A DNA stretch of 6,119 nt from CAZZCN01 sp964652975. Lineage in GTDB: Bacteria > Bacillota > Clostridia > Saccharofermentanales > UBA5734. The first letter of the stretch is position 1; each line of letters opens with the position of its first letter. The position numbers were made by a program, and so were the translations under genes. Positions 6,011 through 6,119 of this stretch are shown here, one piece after another. The DNA lies in contig CAZZCN010000129.1 of NCBI GenBank assembly GCA_964652975.1, positions 1-6,119 of the forward strand, read 5' to 3'. The notes beneath the pieces were generated by a model that saw nothing but the letters and a program-made list of their open reading frames with translations, was not told the DNA's origin and did not search any database.

Positions 6011-6119
6011 ATGAAATCGAGCAAGAGGGTTATAAGCAGAGATGCACTCATTAAGTTTGCATCGTCAGTAATAGCTATAGTAATAGGTCTTCTGGTAGGA
6101 TTTATCATATTATTGATAA
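6011..6119 (+). CDS. Nucleoside ABC transporter permease, N-terminal fragment
   Basis: The first 36 codons of a membrane protein running off the window. It starts at ATG 6011, 3 nt after the ATPase stop, with a purine-rich site GGTGGG (5998-6003) 7 nt upstream. The visible part has a basic leader (MKSSKRVISRD) followed by a strongly hydrophobic first helix from about residue 14 to the window end, with the GLLVGFII pattern typical of the first helix of RbsC/NupP-type permeases. Position directly after the ATPase in a BMP operon makes it the first of the usual two permease subunits. The identification rests mainly on context, since the diagnostic regions lie outside the window. Confidence 0.75.
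   Translation, partial: MKSSKRVISRDALIKFASSVIAIVIGLLVGFIILLI

Overview
This window looks like a low-GC Firmicute, most likely a member of the Clostridia. The support is AT-rich spacers, strong GGAGG-type ribosome binding sites, an LPXTG wall-anchored peptide (Gram-positive envelope), a lipoprotein solute receptor, a DUF5317 membrane protein, and a DeoC of the type I associate with clostridia. The genus cannot be fixed from the sequence alone. All recognisable genes are on the + strand. I see no rRNA, tRNA, CRISPR array or insertion sequence.

Region 1 (1-1881) is a membrane and signalling cluster. It holds an HD-GYP phosphodiesterase (cut by the window start) whose 3' end overlaps a DUF5317 membrane protein by 11 nt. 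The DUF5317 stop in turn overlaps, by a TTGA junction, a possible 35-residue single-pass membrane peptide. The overlaps suggest translational coupling.

Region 2 (about 1850-2441) holds a candidate promoter with a perfect 16-bp palindrome at its expected start point, then a tiny LPXTG protein of 71 aa. After signal-peptide cleavage and sortase cleavage it would leave only about 13 residues on the wall. The 189-nt spacer 2253-2441 shows no convincing promoter or terminator, only a T7 run without a stem and a weak inverted repeat.

Region 3 (2442-6119) is a nucleoside uptake and catabolism operon. It contains deoC (deoxyribose-phosphate aldolase), a BMP/PnrA-family nucleoside-binding lipoprotein behind its own likely promoter, a fused two-domain ABC ATPase of the BMP-associated (NupA-like) type, and the first 36 codons of what should be the permease. 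The transporter would import nucleosides, and DeoC would feed deoxyribose 5-phosphate derived from deoxynucleosides into glycolysis. A perfect 12-bp hairpin without a T-tract separates the receptor gene from the ATPase gene. It could help set the usual excess of receptor over transporter.

Most of the window is ordinary. The points most worth a second look are the minimal sortase substrate, the possible small membrane peptide after DUF5317, the intercistronic hairpin, and the T13 tract in the HD-GYP gene.
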